From an uncultured Chloroflexota bacterium (lineage in GTDB: Bacteria > Chloroflexota > Dehalococcoidia > CAUJGQ01): 39,867 nt of DNA. The notes under the pieces are model-generated. The model had not been told where the DNA came from, did no database searches, and saw only the letters and a list, made by a program, of their open reading frames with translations. The position numbers were made by a program, and so were the translations under genes. The DNA is taken from NCBI GenBank assembly GCA_937879875.1, contig CALFMN010000223.1, positions 1 to 39,867 on the forward strand, read 5' to 3'. This document shows, in pieces, positions 7,363 through 15,796 of this stretch. The stretch's first letter is position 1, and each line of letters opens with the position of its first letter.

Positions 7363-9039
7363 ATGTTCGACCGAGAGGCGCTCGACCGCATCCGCGCGGC
7401 AAATCAAAGCTGGGAGCAGGGCGCGCTGGCGAAGACGCTGAAGCGCGGTCCCGAGCGCGAGCAGGCCTTCGCCACCAGCTCCGGCCCGGTGCAGCGGCTG
7501 TACACGCCGCTCGATATCGCCGATCTCGACTACGCGCGCGACCTCAGTTTCCCCGGCGAGTTTCCCTTCACGCGCGGCGTGCAGACGACAATGTACCGCG
7601 GCCGCCTCTGGACGATGCGCCAGTACGCGGGCTTCGGCACGGCTGAAGAGTCGAACGAACGCTTCAAATATCTGCTGGCCGAGGGGCAGACCGGGCTCTC
7701 AGTGGCCTTCGACCTGCCCACGCAGCTCGGCTACGATTCCGATGACCCGCTGGCGCTGGGCGAAGTCGGCCAGGTCGGCGTGGCGATCGACTCGCTGCGC
7801 GACATGGAGACGCTGTTCGACGGCATCCCGCTGGACCGCGTCTCGACCTCGATGACGATCAACGCGCCGGCGCCGGTGCTGGTCGCGATGTACGCCGCCG
7901 TGGGCGAGAAGCAGGGCGTGCCGCTGGAGAAGCTCTCCGGCACGGTGCAAAACGACGTGCTCAAGGAGTACGTGGCGCGCGGCACGTATATCTACCCGCC
8001 ACGGCCCTCGCTGCGTCTCGCCGCCGACCTGATCGCGTACTGCGCCCGCCAGATCCCGCAGTTCAACAGCATCTCGATCTCTGGCTACCACATCCGCGAG
8101 GCCGGCAGCACGGCGGTGCAGGAGATCGCCTTCACCTTCGCCAACGCGCTGGCGTATCTCGATGCGACGCTGGAACGCGGCGTCACGATCGACCAGGTCG
8201 GCCAGCGCATCTCCTGGATCTTCAACACGCATAACCACTTCTTCGAGGAGATCGCCAAGTACCGCGCCCTGCGCCGCATGTGGGCGCACATCACCCGCGA
8301 CCGCTACGGCGCGACCGACCCGCGGGCGATGATGCTGCGCACGCACACGCAGACCGGCGGCTCGACCCTGCAGGCGCAGCAGCCGGAGAACAACATCGTG
8401 CGCGCCGCGATCCAGGCGCTGGCCGCGATGCTGGGCGGCGTGCAGTCGTTGGCGCTTTCGTGTTACGACGAGGCGCTGGCGCTGCCGACCGAGGAGGCGC
8501 AGCGCATCGCCCTGCGCACCCAGCAGATCATCGCGCACGAGACCGGCGCCACGGACACCGTCGATCCGCTGGCCGGATCGTACTTCGTTGAGGCGCTGAC
8601 CAACGAGCTGGAGCGGCAGGCCTACGCACTGATGGACGAAGTCGCGCGGGCCGGCGGCGCGGTGAGCGCGATCGAGAGCGGCTGGATGCAGCAGGCGATC
8701 CAGAACGCGTCGTATGCCTACCAGCAGGACGTGGAGACGGGCAAGCAGGTCGTGGTCGGCGTGAACCGCTACCGCGCCGAGGACGAAGACCCGAAGCTGA
8801 TCTTCCGCGTCGATCCGCGCCTGGCCGCGGCGCAGGCGAAGCGCCTTGCCGCCGCCCGCAGCGAGCGCGACGAACGCGCCGCCCAGGCCGCGCTCGCCAA
8901 CCTGACCGACGCGGCGCGCGGCACCGCCGACCTCATGCCGCCGATCATGCAGGCGGTGAAAGCCTACGCCACGCTAGGCGAGATCTGCAGCGCCCTGCGC
9001 GCCGTCTTCGGCGACTACCAGCCGCCCACGGCGGTCTGA
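7363..9039 (+). CDS. Methylmalonyl-CoA mutase large (catalytic) subunit, without B12 domain
   Basis: Methylmalonyl-CoA mutase interconverts (R)-methylmalonyl-CoA and succinyl-CoA with adenosylcobalamin. The 558-residue protein covers only the TIM-barrel substrate domain. Family motifs include GFGTAEESNERFKYLL, SGYHIREAGS, and TGGSTLQAQQPENNIVR, ending near GDYQPPTAV. The C-terminal cobalamin-binding domain (DxHxxG) is missing, as in split mutases where a separate small subunit carries it. No such subunit is within the window. The closely related isobutyryl-CoA or ethylmalonyl-CoA mutases cannot be excluded from sequence alone. The ATG follows a GGAG box. The last ~140 bp recur, diverged, at 13236-13388 and 17056-17208, which is unusual. 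Confidence 0.92.
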   Translation: MFDREALDRIRAANQSWEQGALAKTLKRGPEREQAFATSSGPVQRLYTPLDIADLDYARDLSFPGEFPFTRGVQTTMYRGRLWTMRQYAGFGTAEESNERFKYLLAEGQTGLSVAFDLPTQLGYDSDDPLALGEVGQVGVAIDSLRDMETLFDGIPLDRVSTSMTINAPAPVLVAMYAAVGEKQGVPLEKLSGTVQNDVLKEYVARGTYIYPPRPSLRLAADLIAYCARQIPQFNSISISGYHIREAGSTAVQEIAFTFANALAYLDATLERGVTIDQVGQRISWIFNTHNHFFEEIAKYRALRRMWAHITRDRYGATDPRAMMLRTHTQTGGSTLQAQQPENNIVRAAIQALAAMLGGVQSLALSCYDEALALPTEEAQRIALRTQQIIAHETGATDTVDPLAGSYFVEALTNELERQAYALMDEVARAGGAVSAIESGWMQQAIQNASYAYQQDVETGKQVVVGVNRYRAEDEDPKLIFRVDPRLAAAQAKRLAAARSERDERAAQAALANLTDAARGTADLMPPIMQAVKAYATLGEICSALRAVFGDYQPPTAV

Positions 9040-9107
9040 CCTCAGTTCGAGCCGCCGGTCCCGTAACCGGTCGAAGCCAGGCAGTCACGAGACGCTACTC
9101 TTCCGAC

Positions 9108-9320
9108 GAGTGGTGGCACTCACCGTCGTGCGCGGGGAAACCGGCGTCCGACGCGCCGAGACCTGCACTATGCCGAGGCACAACGGGTGGCGGCGCTGCT
9201 GCCGAACGGCACGTTCCTGCCCTTGTCACGGCTCGACCACGCACAGGCAACCGAATACGGCGACGTGCTCTCCCACCTTCGAGCGTTCCTCACCGGAGCA
9301 GAGCAGCCGGCCGGTTGTCC
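9108..9320 (+). pseudogene. C-terminal remnant of an alpha/beta-hydrolase gene
   Basis: The segment starts with VALTVVRGE in one frame (the usual strand leading to the catalytic Asp). It then shifts frame into RRDLHYAEAQRVAALLPNG and LPLSRLDHAQATEYGDV, ending HLRAFLTG. This matches the typical end of alpha/beta-hydrolases, including the catalytic His in LDHAQ. The N-terminal two thirds, with the nucleophile, are absent; the mutase gene ends immediately upstream. The copy is both truncated and frameshifted and so non-functional. It marks the first piece of foreign or rearranged DNA after the mutase gene. Confidence 0.6.
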
Positions 9321-9393
9321 GCCACGGCCGGCCGCTCTGTATACGCCCCTCCCGTCCGCGGGTATAGTACGGTCCGGGCGGCTTACCGCACGG

Positions 9394-10221
9394 CTATTGC
9401 CTGTCCATGACCAACGGACCTGCGCCCCCCGGCGGTCGGTTCAGCCAGGCCGGCGCTGCCGCCGACTGCCGCAGGTCGTGGACCGCGATCGGCGGCAGCC
9501 CGAGGACGGCGCGAAAGCCGTTCTGGCTGGCGATGTCCTGCTGCAGCTCCTCGGCCGTCGTGGCATCAACGACCCGGACGCTGATGTCGAGCGACGGTCC
9601 GCCGAATTGGGCGCGCATTGCGTCCGTGTCATTGAGGGTTGCCTGCAGGATTGTCGCCTGCTCCGGCGTGCCCACCAGGTACAGGGTGGGAGTATGGCTC
9701 GCCAGCCAGCGGGCGTAGCTTTGCGGGTCGGTGAGCGCGCTCAGGTCGGGAATGGCCGGTGCCGCCGGGTTCTGGCGAGCGGGGCTCACCAGCGGCTGCG
9801 TCATATCAGTCACAACGATTTCCCGGAGGCCGTGCGCCGCGCGCTCTTCGTTCGCCAGATCGATCTGGCTCCGGATGAAGTCGGCCGATGCGCCGTCCGG
9901 GACGACGATGATTTGCGGCGGCGGCGCCTGCCACGGGCTGAGGTTGGCGCTCGCGGACAGCTGCGCCTCCAGATCCGCGGCGTCGCGCGCGGACCGCACC
10001 AACACCACGCTGGCGGTCCCCTGAGCGGGGCGCGGCATGGGGGCCGTGCTGGCCTGCAGTGCCGAGGCTGGGGGGGCTCTGTGGCTCTGGCTCTGGCTGT
10101 GCGCCTGCCAGGCGCCGATGCCGGCTCCGAGCGCCAGCGCGAGCGCCGCGCTGGCGGCCAGGAGGATGAACCTGCCCCTGCCGTGTTTGCCCGTCGTGGG
10201 GGTGGCGATTCCGTGCGTCAT
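9394..10221 (-). CDS. Membrane-anchored hypothetical protein
   Basis: This 275-residue protein starts at an ATG with a GAGGAG box 6 bases upstream. Residues about 18-37 form one hydrophobic segment after a basic N-terminus, so the rest is probably outside the membrane. The outer part begins with a low-complexity Ser/Ala/Pro/Gln linker and then has two or three similar alpha/beta units. Each contains a hydrophobic strand (SVVLVRSARDAADLEAQL, QIIVVPDGASADFIRSQI, TLYLVGTPEQATILQATL). No catalytic motif was recognised. It lies 127 bp downstream of the large LuxR-type regulator on the same strand and may be cotranscribed with it or be its target. Function unknown. Confidence 0.72.
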   Translation of the reverse strand: MTHGIATPTTGKHGRGRFILLAASAALALALGAGIGAWQAHSQSQSHRAPPASALQASTAPMPRPAQGTASVVLVRSARDAADLEAQLSASANLSPWQAPPPQIIVVPDGASADFIRSQIDLANEERAAHGLREIVVTDMTQPLVSPARQNPAAPAIPDLSALTDPQSYARWLASHTPTLYLVGTPEQATILQATLNDTDAMRAQFGGPSLDISVRVVDATTAEELQQDIASQNGFRAVLGLPPIAVHDLRQSAAAPAWLNRPPGGAGPLVMDRQ

Positions 10222-10348
10222 AGCTGGCTCCTCTCGCCGGCTGCTGCCGATGGACATAGCGTCGCCGCCGGCCGAAGGCCTGCCATCGAGGGGAGCGCAC
10301 ATTTTCCGCGGAGACGCGCGCAGGTGCCTCTGGAGGAAAACCGGTAGG

Positions 10349-12850
10349 TCAGGCTGTAGGGAGTTCCGCGAGGTGGCGGCCGAACGCGTAGGCCGTCGCC
10401 TCGGAGCGGTTGCGCACGCCGATCTTGCCGTAGAGATTGCCCACGTGACGCTCGACCGTGCCCTCCGCGATGTAGAGGGTCTCGGCGATCTCGCGGGTGC
10501 TCTTCCCCAGCGCGATGAGGCGCAGCACCTCCACCTCACGCTGCGTGAGCTGGTCCGGGTAGACGCGCGTCTCCTGCGGGTGCGGCGCGGGCGCCGTCAG
10601 CAGGTCTGTCGCGAGCTTCAGCGCGCCGGCAATAGCCTGCTCGAGCGCTGTCGTCTGTCCCTCCGACCACGCCGCCGCGAAGCTCTCATCGCCCAGCGCC
10701 ACGCGCACCGCGTCCAGCGTCTCCTGGAGGAGCACCTGAAACGCTGGGGCCAGGGTGAGGCCGAGGGTCTCCCGCACCGCCGCTGCCGTGCCGCAGAGTC
10801 GCGCGGCCTCCGCGGGTCGCTGCAGGCTGCAGGCACGCGCCAGACCTTCCAGGGCCGGGACGGTGTAGTAGGCGCTTGCCAGCTCCCGGCTGAGGGCCAG
10901 ACTCTCACCAAAGAGCGCGATTGCACGCGCATGCTCGCGCTCGCGCAGCGCCAGGTAGCCCAGACCGCTGAGCGCCCAGCTCGCCATGACCGCATCGCCG
11001 AGCCGCTGCGCCAGCAGGAGACCCTCGGTTAAGCGGGACTGGGCTGCCAGGGCATCACCCTCCGCGACATCCACGTGTCCCAGCAGGATCAGCGACTCCA
11101 GCAGGATCAGTTGGTTGTGCTGCGCCCGGAGGAGTGCCGCACTCTCCGCGAGCTGTGACCGTGCCGCTCGCGTGTCGCCCATCAGCCAGGCGGCGTTTCC
11201 CCCGGACAGGAGAGCGAAAGCGAGGCGTGCGGGATCGTTCCGCGCCCGCAGGAGCGCCACGGCCTCGGCGGCGGCCACCCGACAGGCGGCGGGATCGCCC
11301 TGCATCGTCCAGCCGAAAAACATGAGCGCCAACGCCGGATTCCGACCTCGGTCCTCAACCTCACGCGAGATCGCAATGCTTTCCTCGAACAGGGCGTGCG
11401 CCGCGCGACTATTGCCCAGACTGAGGTGCATGCTCGCGGCCGCGAAGAGGCCCCCGGCCCGCGCCGCCGTCCGTCTCTGCGCCTCGGGCAGCGCCAGCGC
11501 CGCTTCCGCCCACGCCCGCCCCTCGCTCCAGCTTCGGGCGTCGTACCAGAACGCGGTCAGCGCCCTGACGAAGCGCAGGGCCGTCTCGGCGGCGCCCCGC
11601 TCCAGCGCCCAGCGCAACGCGGCCCGCAGGTTATCCTGCTCGGCTGCGAGCTGCTGCAGCGCAGCCTGCGTCAGCACCGCGGCCTGGGTTGGCCGCCCGG
11701 CCTGCTGCGCGAGCGTGAAGAAGAACGCGAGATGCCGCTCGCGCAGGACGGGCTCCTCGCCGCCCGCGGCGAGTCGCTCTGCGGCGAACTCGCGGATGGT
11801 CTCCAGCATGGCGAAGCGTGGCTCGCCAGCGGCCCCTTGCTCGCGCCGCAGCAGGCTTTGCTCCACCAACGCGGAGATGCCGTCGAGCACTGCTCCATCG
11901 CCCTCGGGGTTGCACACCGCCTCCGCGGCAGCGAGGGCGAATCCGCCGGCGAACACGGCCAGGCGCGTAAAGAGCACCTGCTCACCGGGGGCGAGGAGGT
12001 CATAACTCCAGGCGATCGTGTCGCGCAGCGTCTGCTGGCGCTGCGGTTGGTCGCGAGCGCCGCCGGTCAGCACGGTCAAGCGCCGGCCCAGCCGCGCGAG
12101 CAACGCCGACGGCGAAAGCAGCCGCATGCGGGCCGCGGCCAGCTCAAGCGCCAGCGGCAGGCCATCCAGGCGGACACAGATCTCCGCCACAGTCGCGGCG
12201 TTCGCCGCGGTGAGGGTAAAGTCTTGCTGCACCGCCGCCGCACGCTGGCAGAACAGCGCGACTGCGGCATTCTGTGCCAGAGCCTCGACCGTGAGCGACA
12301 ATCCCGATTCGGGCAGGGCCAGCGGCGGCACGGGAAACACCTGCTCGCCGGAGAGATGCAGCGCCGTCCGGCTCGTGACGACGACCCTCAGTTCATCGCA
12401 GCCCTGGAGCAGCTCCGTCACCAACGGCGCGGCGATGAGCACCTGCTCGAAGTTGTCGAGGAGCAGGAGGAGCCGCTTGTCCTGCAGGTAGGTGATCAGG
12501 CTCTGCACAAGCGGACGGTGGGCGACTCCCGGCACCTCAAGCGCTTGGGCGATGGCGCTGACAACGAGGTCCGGGTCGGTGAGCGCGGCCAGGGAGACGA
12601 AGACGACGCCGTCGGTGAAGGCGTCTTGCAGCGCGGCGGCGAGCGCGAGCGCCAGGCGCGTCTTGCCGGAACCGCCCGCGCCAGTGAGGGTGAGCAGCCC
12701 CACATCGTCCCGGAGCAGGAGCCGCCGCGCCGCCGCCAGCTCCGGCTCCCGCCCAAGGAGCGGCGTGCGGGGCCGGGGCACCGCAAAGCGCGGCGCGGAC
12801 GCCGCCCGCAGCAGCGACACGTTGGCGAGTGGATCAGGCTGCCGCGACAC
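10349..12850 (-). CDS. Large ATPase/TPR transcriptional regulator with LuxR-type HTH
   Basis: This is a regulator of about 833 residues. The N-terminal half is an NB-ARC/STAND-like ATPase with Walker A GAGGSGKTR, Walker B LLLLLDNFEQ and a LPLALELAAARMRLL motif. The middle is a helical TPR-like region rich in Ala and Leu (ARAGGLFAAASMHLSLGNSR and similar). The C-terminus is a GerE/LuxR helix-turn-helix beginning LTQREVEVLRLIALGKSTRE. Such proteins sense a ligand or partner and activate transcription on ATP-dependent assembly. The open frame extends to 12988, but a TATACT -10 box at 12893-12898 and loss of protein-like sequence upstream favour GTG at 12850 or 12856 as the start. The likely target is the adjacent anchored protein or the surrounding accessory genes. 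Confidence 0.88.
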   Translation of the reverse strand: MSRQPDPLANVSLLRAASAPRFAVPRPRTPLLGREPELAAARRLLLRDDVGLLTLTGAGGSGKTRLALALAAALQDAFTDGVVFVSLAALTDPDLVVSAIAQALEVPGVAHRPLVQSLITYLQDKRLLLLLDNFEQVLIAAPLVTELLQGCDELRVVVTSRTALHLSGEQVFPVPPLALPESGLSLTVEALAQNAAVALFCQRAAAVQQDFTLTAANAATVAEICVRLDGLPLALELAAARMRLLSPSALLARLGRRLTVLTGGARDQPQRQQTLRDTIAWSYDLLAPGEQVLFTRLAVFAGGFALAAAEAVCNPEGDGAVLDGISALVEQSLLRREQGAAGEPRFAMLETIREFAAERLAAGGEEPVLRERHLAFFFTLAQQAGRPTQAAVLTQAALQQLAAEQDNLRAALRWALERGAAETALRFVRALTAFWYDARSWSEGRAWAEAALALPEAQRRTAARAGGLFAAASMHLSLGNSRAAHALFEESIAISREVEDRGRNPALALMFFGWTMQGDPAACRVAAAEAVALLRARNDPARLAFALLSGGNAAWLMGDTRAARSQLAESAALLRAQHNQLILLESLILLGHVDVAEGDALAAQSRLTEGLLLAQRLGDAVMASWALSGLGYLALREREHARAIALFGESLALSRELASAYYTVPALEGLARACSLQRPAEAARLCGTAAAVRETLGLTLAPAFQVLLQETLDAVRVALGDESFAAAWSEGQTTALEQAIAGALKLATDLLTAPAPHPQETRVYPDQLTQREVEVLRLIALGKSTREIAETLYIAEGTVERHVGNLYGKIGVRNRSEATAYAFGRHLAELPTA

Positions 12851-12892
12851 CGTCACCGTGCACGCCCCGCGAGCGGCTCCGCCGCTGCACGC

Positions 12893-12898
12893 AGTATA
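12893..12898 (-). promoter_or_regulatory. -10 box for the LuxR-type regulator
   Basis: TATACT on the minus strand lies 37 to 43 bases before the likely GTG starts, so the leader would be short. No good -35 hexamer is seen at 16-18 bases. The box argues against translation from the farther upstream in-frame ATG. Confidence 0.4.
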
Positions 12899-13037
12899 CG
12901 CCGCCGAAGATCCGACGCTTCGCTGTACCCATGTACCATCGCGGCTGTCCGGCGCACGCACCGGCAGTCTCGGTGATGTAATACGCATAAGAAAGACCTG
13001 GCCTGAATCTCGTCCATCTCAAACTGAACCTGCGGGC

Positions 13038-13388
13038 ATGCCTATCAACCTAGCCGAGCAGGCCATCGAGTTTAAGGATCAGCATGGGACCAGCGGCTGG
13101 CTACAATTCACGGGCGACAGCGGCCTCTGCGAGGACCGACCGCTCCTGCTCACGCCGACCAGCGATGCGGCCCTGGTCCGCGACCACACGTGTTTCACGA
13201 ACCATCTCCGTAAAGGTCCATCCGACGGGATTTGGGCGGCGCTGGCCGAACTGACCGAGACGGCGCGAGGCACGGACGACCTGATGCCGCCGATCAAGGC
13301 CGCGGTGAAGGCGTACGCCACGCTGGGCGAGATCTGCGGCGCCCTGCGCGGTGTCTTCGGCGACTACCAGCCACCGACGGCGGTGTGA
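13038..13388 (+). pseudogene. Open frame ending in a displaced mutase tail (copy 2)
   Basis: A 116-codon frame opens at ATG 13038. The first ~66 residues (MPINLAEQAIEFKDQHG onward) match nothing I recognise and have no clear ribosome-binding site. From 13236 to the TGA at 13388 the DNA matches the last 46 codons of the mutase gene at 7363-9039, with 19 differences in 138 bases. It encodes DLMPPIKAAVKAYATLGE and ends GDYQPPTAV. Most differences are at third codon positions, so the tail evolved under coding selection before it was displaced. A working mutase cannot be made from it. I read it as a gene-end remnant fused by chance to other sequence. Confidence 0.7.
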
Positions 13389-13475
13389 GTCCGTGCGGCA
13401 TGAGGGATAGGTGAGGGTCCGTCCCGACCTTGGACACCATCCTCAGTGTTGCAAGGCCGAGGCGCGCCTTTGCGT

Positions 13476-14189
13476 CTACGGAACTACGATATCCTGCTGG
13501 ATATCCAGCCCGTTTGCCGTCAGCGGGTACGTTGCTCTCAGCGCCGACACCGATGCAAGGAGTCCTCGCACCGATTCCGATCCGCACCTCAGACCTATAC
13601 TGGAAAGGCTGTAATGGCCGCTGTCGTGCGTCGTCGTAGCCTGGGCGAGGGCTTGGGTGCACCCGCAGGGCCGAGCGCTGGTGACAAGCGTGTCGTCCGG
13701 TGCTGGAGCGTCATGGACCAGAACATGACCGCTCAAGGTGCCTGCGACCAACACACAGTCAGGTAGGTCAGCTGGCACGCTTGAGGGCACTTGCCCAACG
13801 TCAAGATCCTCCCGTACGTCAGGGCCGGTCGGGAACACTCCCTTCGATACTCCAACCGCCCGCAGCCCAAAGGCAACCCAGTGCTCGCCGTCGCTGCACC
13901 GGCGCACGAGGAGGGGCAGTGTGTATTGCCCGCCACGGACCTGGCGACGCTCCGTCGGGCCGCCGGAAAAAATCACGGTCACGTAGATGGACGGTTCGTT
14001 CGCGTCCGCGATCCGGGTAACTGTGCCGTGGACCTGTCCCTCTACAGCAACGGTACAACTGCCAGCGGCCGGCGGTGATAGAGTGGAAGTCGCCGCACCG
14101 CGCGGCCCATGCGCCGAATCTGCCGCTGGTCTATTGGTACACCCCAACAACAAGACCGATGCAAGCAAGACGAAAAGAGGCGCACGCAC
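13476..14189 (-). CDS. Secreted lipoprotein with two carboxypeptidase-regulatory-like domains
   Basis: The likely start is GTG at 14189, just past the MauE-like gene stop. It gives a short lipoprotein signal VRAPLFVLLASVLLLGC with lipobox LLLGC; a TTG start 12 codons earlier is possible. After a Ser/Pro/Ala linker come two tandem beta-sandwich-like repeats. The first begins VEGQVHGTVTRI with GGQYTLPLL, and the second begins VAGTLSGHVLVH with DSGHYSLSS. This pattern (G-V--------V-------G-Y-L) is typical of carboxypeptidase regulatory-like or transthyretin-like domains. It is the last gene of a four-gene minus-strand group with a Cys-rich protein, a Tat-signal protein and a MauE-like protein. 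Role unknown; probably anchored on the outer face of the membrane. Confidence 0.72.
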   Translation of the reverse strand: MRAPLFVLLASVLLLGCTNRPAADSAHGPRGAATSTLSPPAAGSCTVAVEGQVHGTVTRIADANEPSIYVTVIFSGGPTERRQVRGGQYTLPLLVRRCSDGEHWVAFGLRAVGVSKGVFPTGPDVREDLDVGQVPSSVPADLPDCVLVAGTLSGHVLVHDAPAPDDTLVTSARPCGCTQALAQATTTHDSGHYSLSSIGLRCGSESVRGLLASVSALRATYPLTANGLDIQQDIVVP

Positions 14190-14193
14190 CGCA

Positions 14194-14745
14194 TTACCCG
14201 GCCGGCGGTGCAACCAACAGGCCAAGGGTCGCCTGTCGTTGCCACGATCGGCGCCGTGCCGATAGCCGCCAGGCGAGCCACCCCACGCCCGTGACGAACA
14301 GAGCGATGCGTCCTGGCTGCCAATACCAGATCAGCGGCGTCGTCTGCCTCGTCAGCCAGAGGTCCGCACCGGCCAGCAGTACTACGATCATCGATGTTGC
14401 GATGGATGCGCGATCCACCTTCTGGGGGAAGGCAACACCGTAACAACCGCACTCCGTGGCGCGCCGTGTCACAACCAGGATCGTCTCAATGATGCCGAAC
14501 ACGGCAAACAGGAGCAGTATCACCAAGATAGCGGCAGGGGTGGCCACCCCGGTTACGAGCCAGCCTGCCAAGGCCACCTCAGCCCGAGGAAATACGCGGC
14601 TGATCGCCGGGATGCTCCTCCGTGGAAGTATGCCATGACGGTGCAGTGTCATGGCGAAGCGCTCGGGCTGGTCCGCCTTCGCCAAGCCCGACACCGCGAG
14701 CACGGCCGCAAAATAGCACTCCAAAGCGAATGCGGTCAGGCTCAC
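14194..14745 (-). CDS. MauE/DoxX-family membrane protein
   Basis: A 183-residue protein with four or five predicted membrane helices (residues near 3-20, 58-75, 78-97, 118-135 and 147-165) and the motif ECGCYG between the third and fourth. That Cys pair is characteristic of MauE-like proteins. In methylamine-dehydrogenase clusters these are thought to help form disulfides or mature a Cys-rich light chain. It starts at GTG 14745, 12 bases after the Tat-protein stop, with GGAAGG upstream. Its presence between a Tat-exported protein and a lipoprotein, and next to a Cys-rich gene, suggests a thiol-redox function for this secreted set. No mauA, mauB or mauD homologue was confidently identified. 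Confidence 0.8.
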   Translation of the reverse strand: MSLTAFALECYFAAVLAVSGLAKADQPERFAMTLHRHGILPRRSIPAISRVFPRAEVALAGWLVTGVATPAAILVILLLFAVFGIIETILVVTRRATECGCYGVAFPQKVDRASIATSMIVVLLAGADLWLTRQTTPLIWYWQPGRIALFVTGVGWLAWRLSARRRSWQRQATLGLLVAPPAG

Positions 14746-14757
14746 CTCGCACCTTCC

Positions 14758-15354
14758 TCAGGAGAATACGCGAGTGGCGCGCACCGAGCCGTCCTTGAGC
14801 AGTTCGCCAATGATCTGGATAACGTTTCCCTGGGCCAGCTTCAGTTGACCTGGTGCGTACAGCCGCTCACCGGTACTGGACGCGATGGCCGTTTGGCGGT
14901 CGATTTTGACGGAGAGTGGCCCGTGGAAGCGGTCGCGCTGGATGAGTTGCAAGGCGTCAGTGCCCTCGTGAAGATTGGAGACTGGCCCGATGAGGTTGAC
15001 GATGTTTACCCACATCCGCTCGACATCGAAGTAGCCTCCCGCTCGCCGGGTACCCCGCGCGTCGACGCGGTCGCCAGCCTCCACAGTTGCATGACGATTC
15101 CAGCCCCCCTTCCAAATCTGGCTGCTAGCAGAAAGCTGGAGAATATAATTTCCATCGACGCTGTGCAGTTGAAGTTGGTTCGGCCGGACCCCGGTGACCG
15201 ATCCGCCAACATAGTTCTCAACTTATGGGGCAGGTTGGCCGGTCGCTTGAGCACCCGCGTTTCCATGCACCGAAGCGAGTGCTCGTGCCGCTGGTATGAA
15301 AGCCACGAGCCCGGCACCGACCTTGAGGAACGCTCGCCGAGAAACGGCTACCAT
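14758..15354 (-). pseudogene. Tat-exported DUF5666-like protein interrupted by an in-frame TAA
   Basis: From ATG 15354 (AGGAGA 10 bases upstream) the frame encodes a twin-arginine signal, SRRAFLKVGAGLVAF, cut near AxA. It then hits TAA at 15223-15225 after codon 43. The same frame continues without another stop for 155 codons to TGA at 14758. The downstream part contains two similar OB-like repeats. The first is GGSVTGVRPNQLQLHSVDG and the second region ends GNVIQIIGELLKDGSVRATR, resembling DUF5666 domains. Because frame and domain continuity are preserved, the TAA is a single nonsense change, an assembly error, or a site of readthrough. The gene belongs to the MauE-containing cluster. Confidence 0.7.
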
Positions 15355-15427
15355 CGTGCCCACTCTCCTAATTGTCTTCCCGGAGGCTTGGTGTTTGGCC
15401 GTTCTCTGTTACTTCGGACAGCCCGGC

Positions 15428-15796
15428 CTATGCATCGATGGGAATTCTACCATCATCGAGGCTCCCATCGAGCGCGATGAAGTATCCAACGGTAAGGTCC
15501 AGCAGCGGAGTCGTATAATTGGGATCGGTGTAGGGACTGCCGAAACAATTGGAGGTCTGGCTGCATCCCTCCTGCGACGCACACGGACATGCATCTTCGA
15601 CGGATCCGAGAATCAATCTTCCGTTGCAATCATTGTAGATCTGAAACTGCGTATGGCACGCCTCTTGGACATGTATACACGAATCGTCCGAGTAGACCCC
15701 GTGACCGGGCTCGGCTGCGTGGTGTCCACCGAAATCCAGATCGCCGGCCGCGAGATATACTGCGACCGTCCACTCGGCGGGAGGGCGAACTACAAT
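15428..15796 (-). CDS. Cysteine-rich hypothetical protein, start uncertain
   Basis: The coding part of this frame starts around SIVVRPPAEWTVAVYLA and runs to 15428. It holds seven cysteines in a 45-residue stretch (SDDSC, QEAC, YNDC, DACPC, QEGC, TSNC) and ends with a hydrophobic TVGYFIALDG segment. There is no ATG, GTG or TTG at a sensible place. ATT at 15796 has AGGAAG 10 bases upstream, which would be a rare start; otherwise the N-terminus, including any signal peptide, has been lost. The FQIYNDCNGR and ACPC motifs faintly recall methylamine dehydrogenase light chains, a weak similarity. It lies first in the minus-strand cluster with the Tat, MauE-like and lipoprotein genes. It may be the disulfide-rich client of the MauE-like protein. 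Confidence 0.5.
   Translation of the reverse strand: MVVRPPAEWTVAVYLAAGDLDFGGHHAAEPGHGVYSDDSCIHVQEACHTQFQIYNDCNGRLILGSVEDACPCASQEGCSQTSNCFGSPYTDPNYTTPLLDLTVGYFIALDGSLDDGRIPIDA

Noticed and set aside
13038..13235. A separate small gene before mutase tail copy 2
   Set aside because: There is no recognisable domain, weak ribosome-binding site, and the frame only stays open into the displaced tail. It is treated as part of that pseudogene.
15006..15317. Short minus-strand frame in another phase of the Tat gene
   Set aside because: It overlaps the Tat-signal protein frame, which has a proper signal peptide, ribosome-binding site and domain repeats; the alternative has none.
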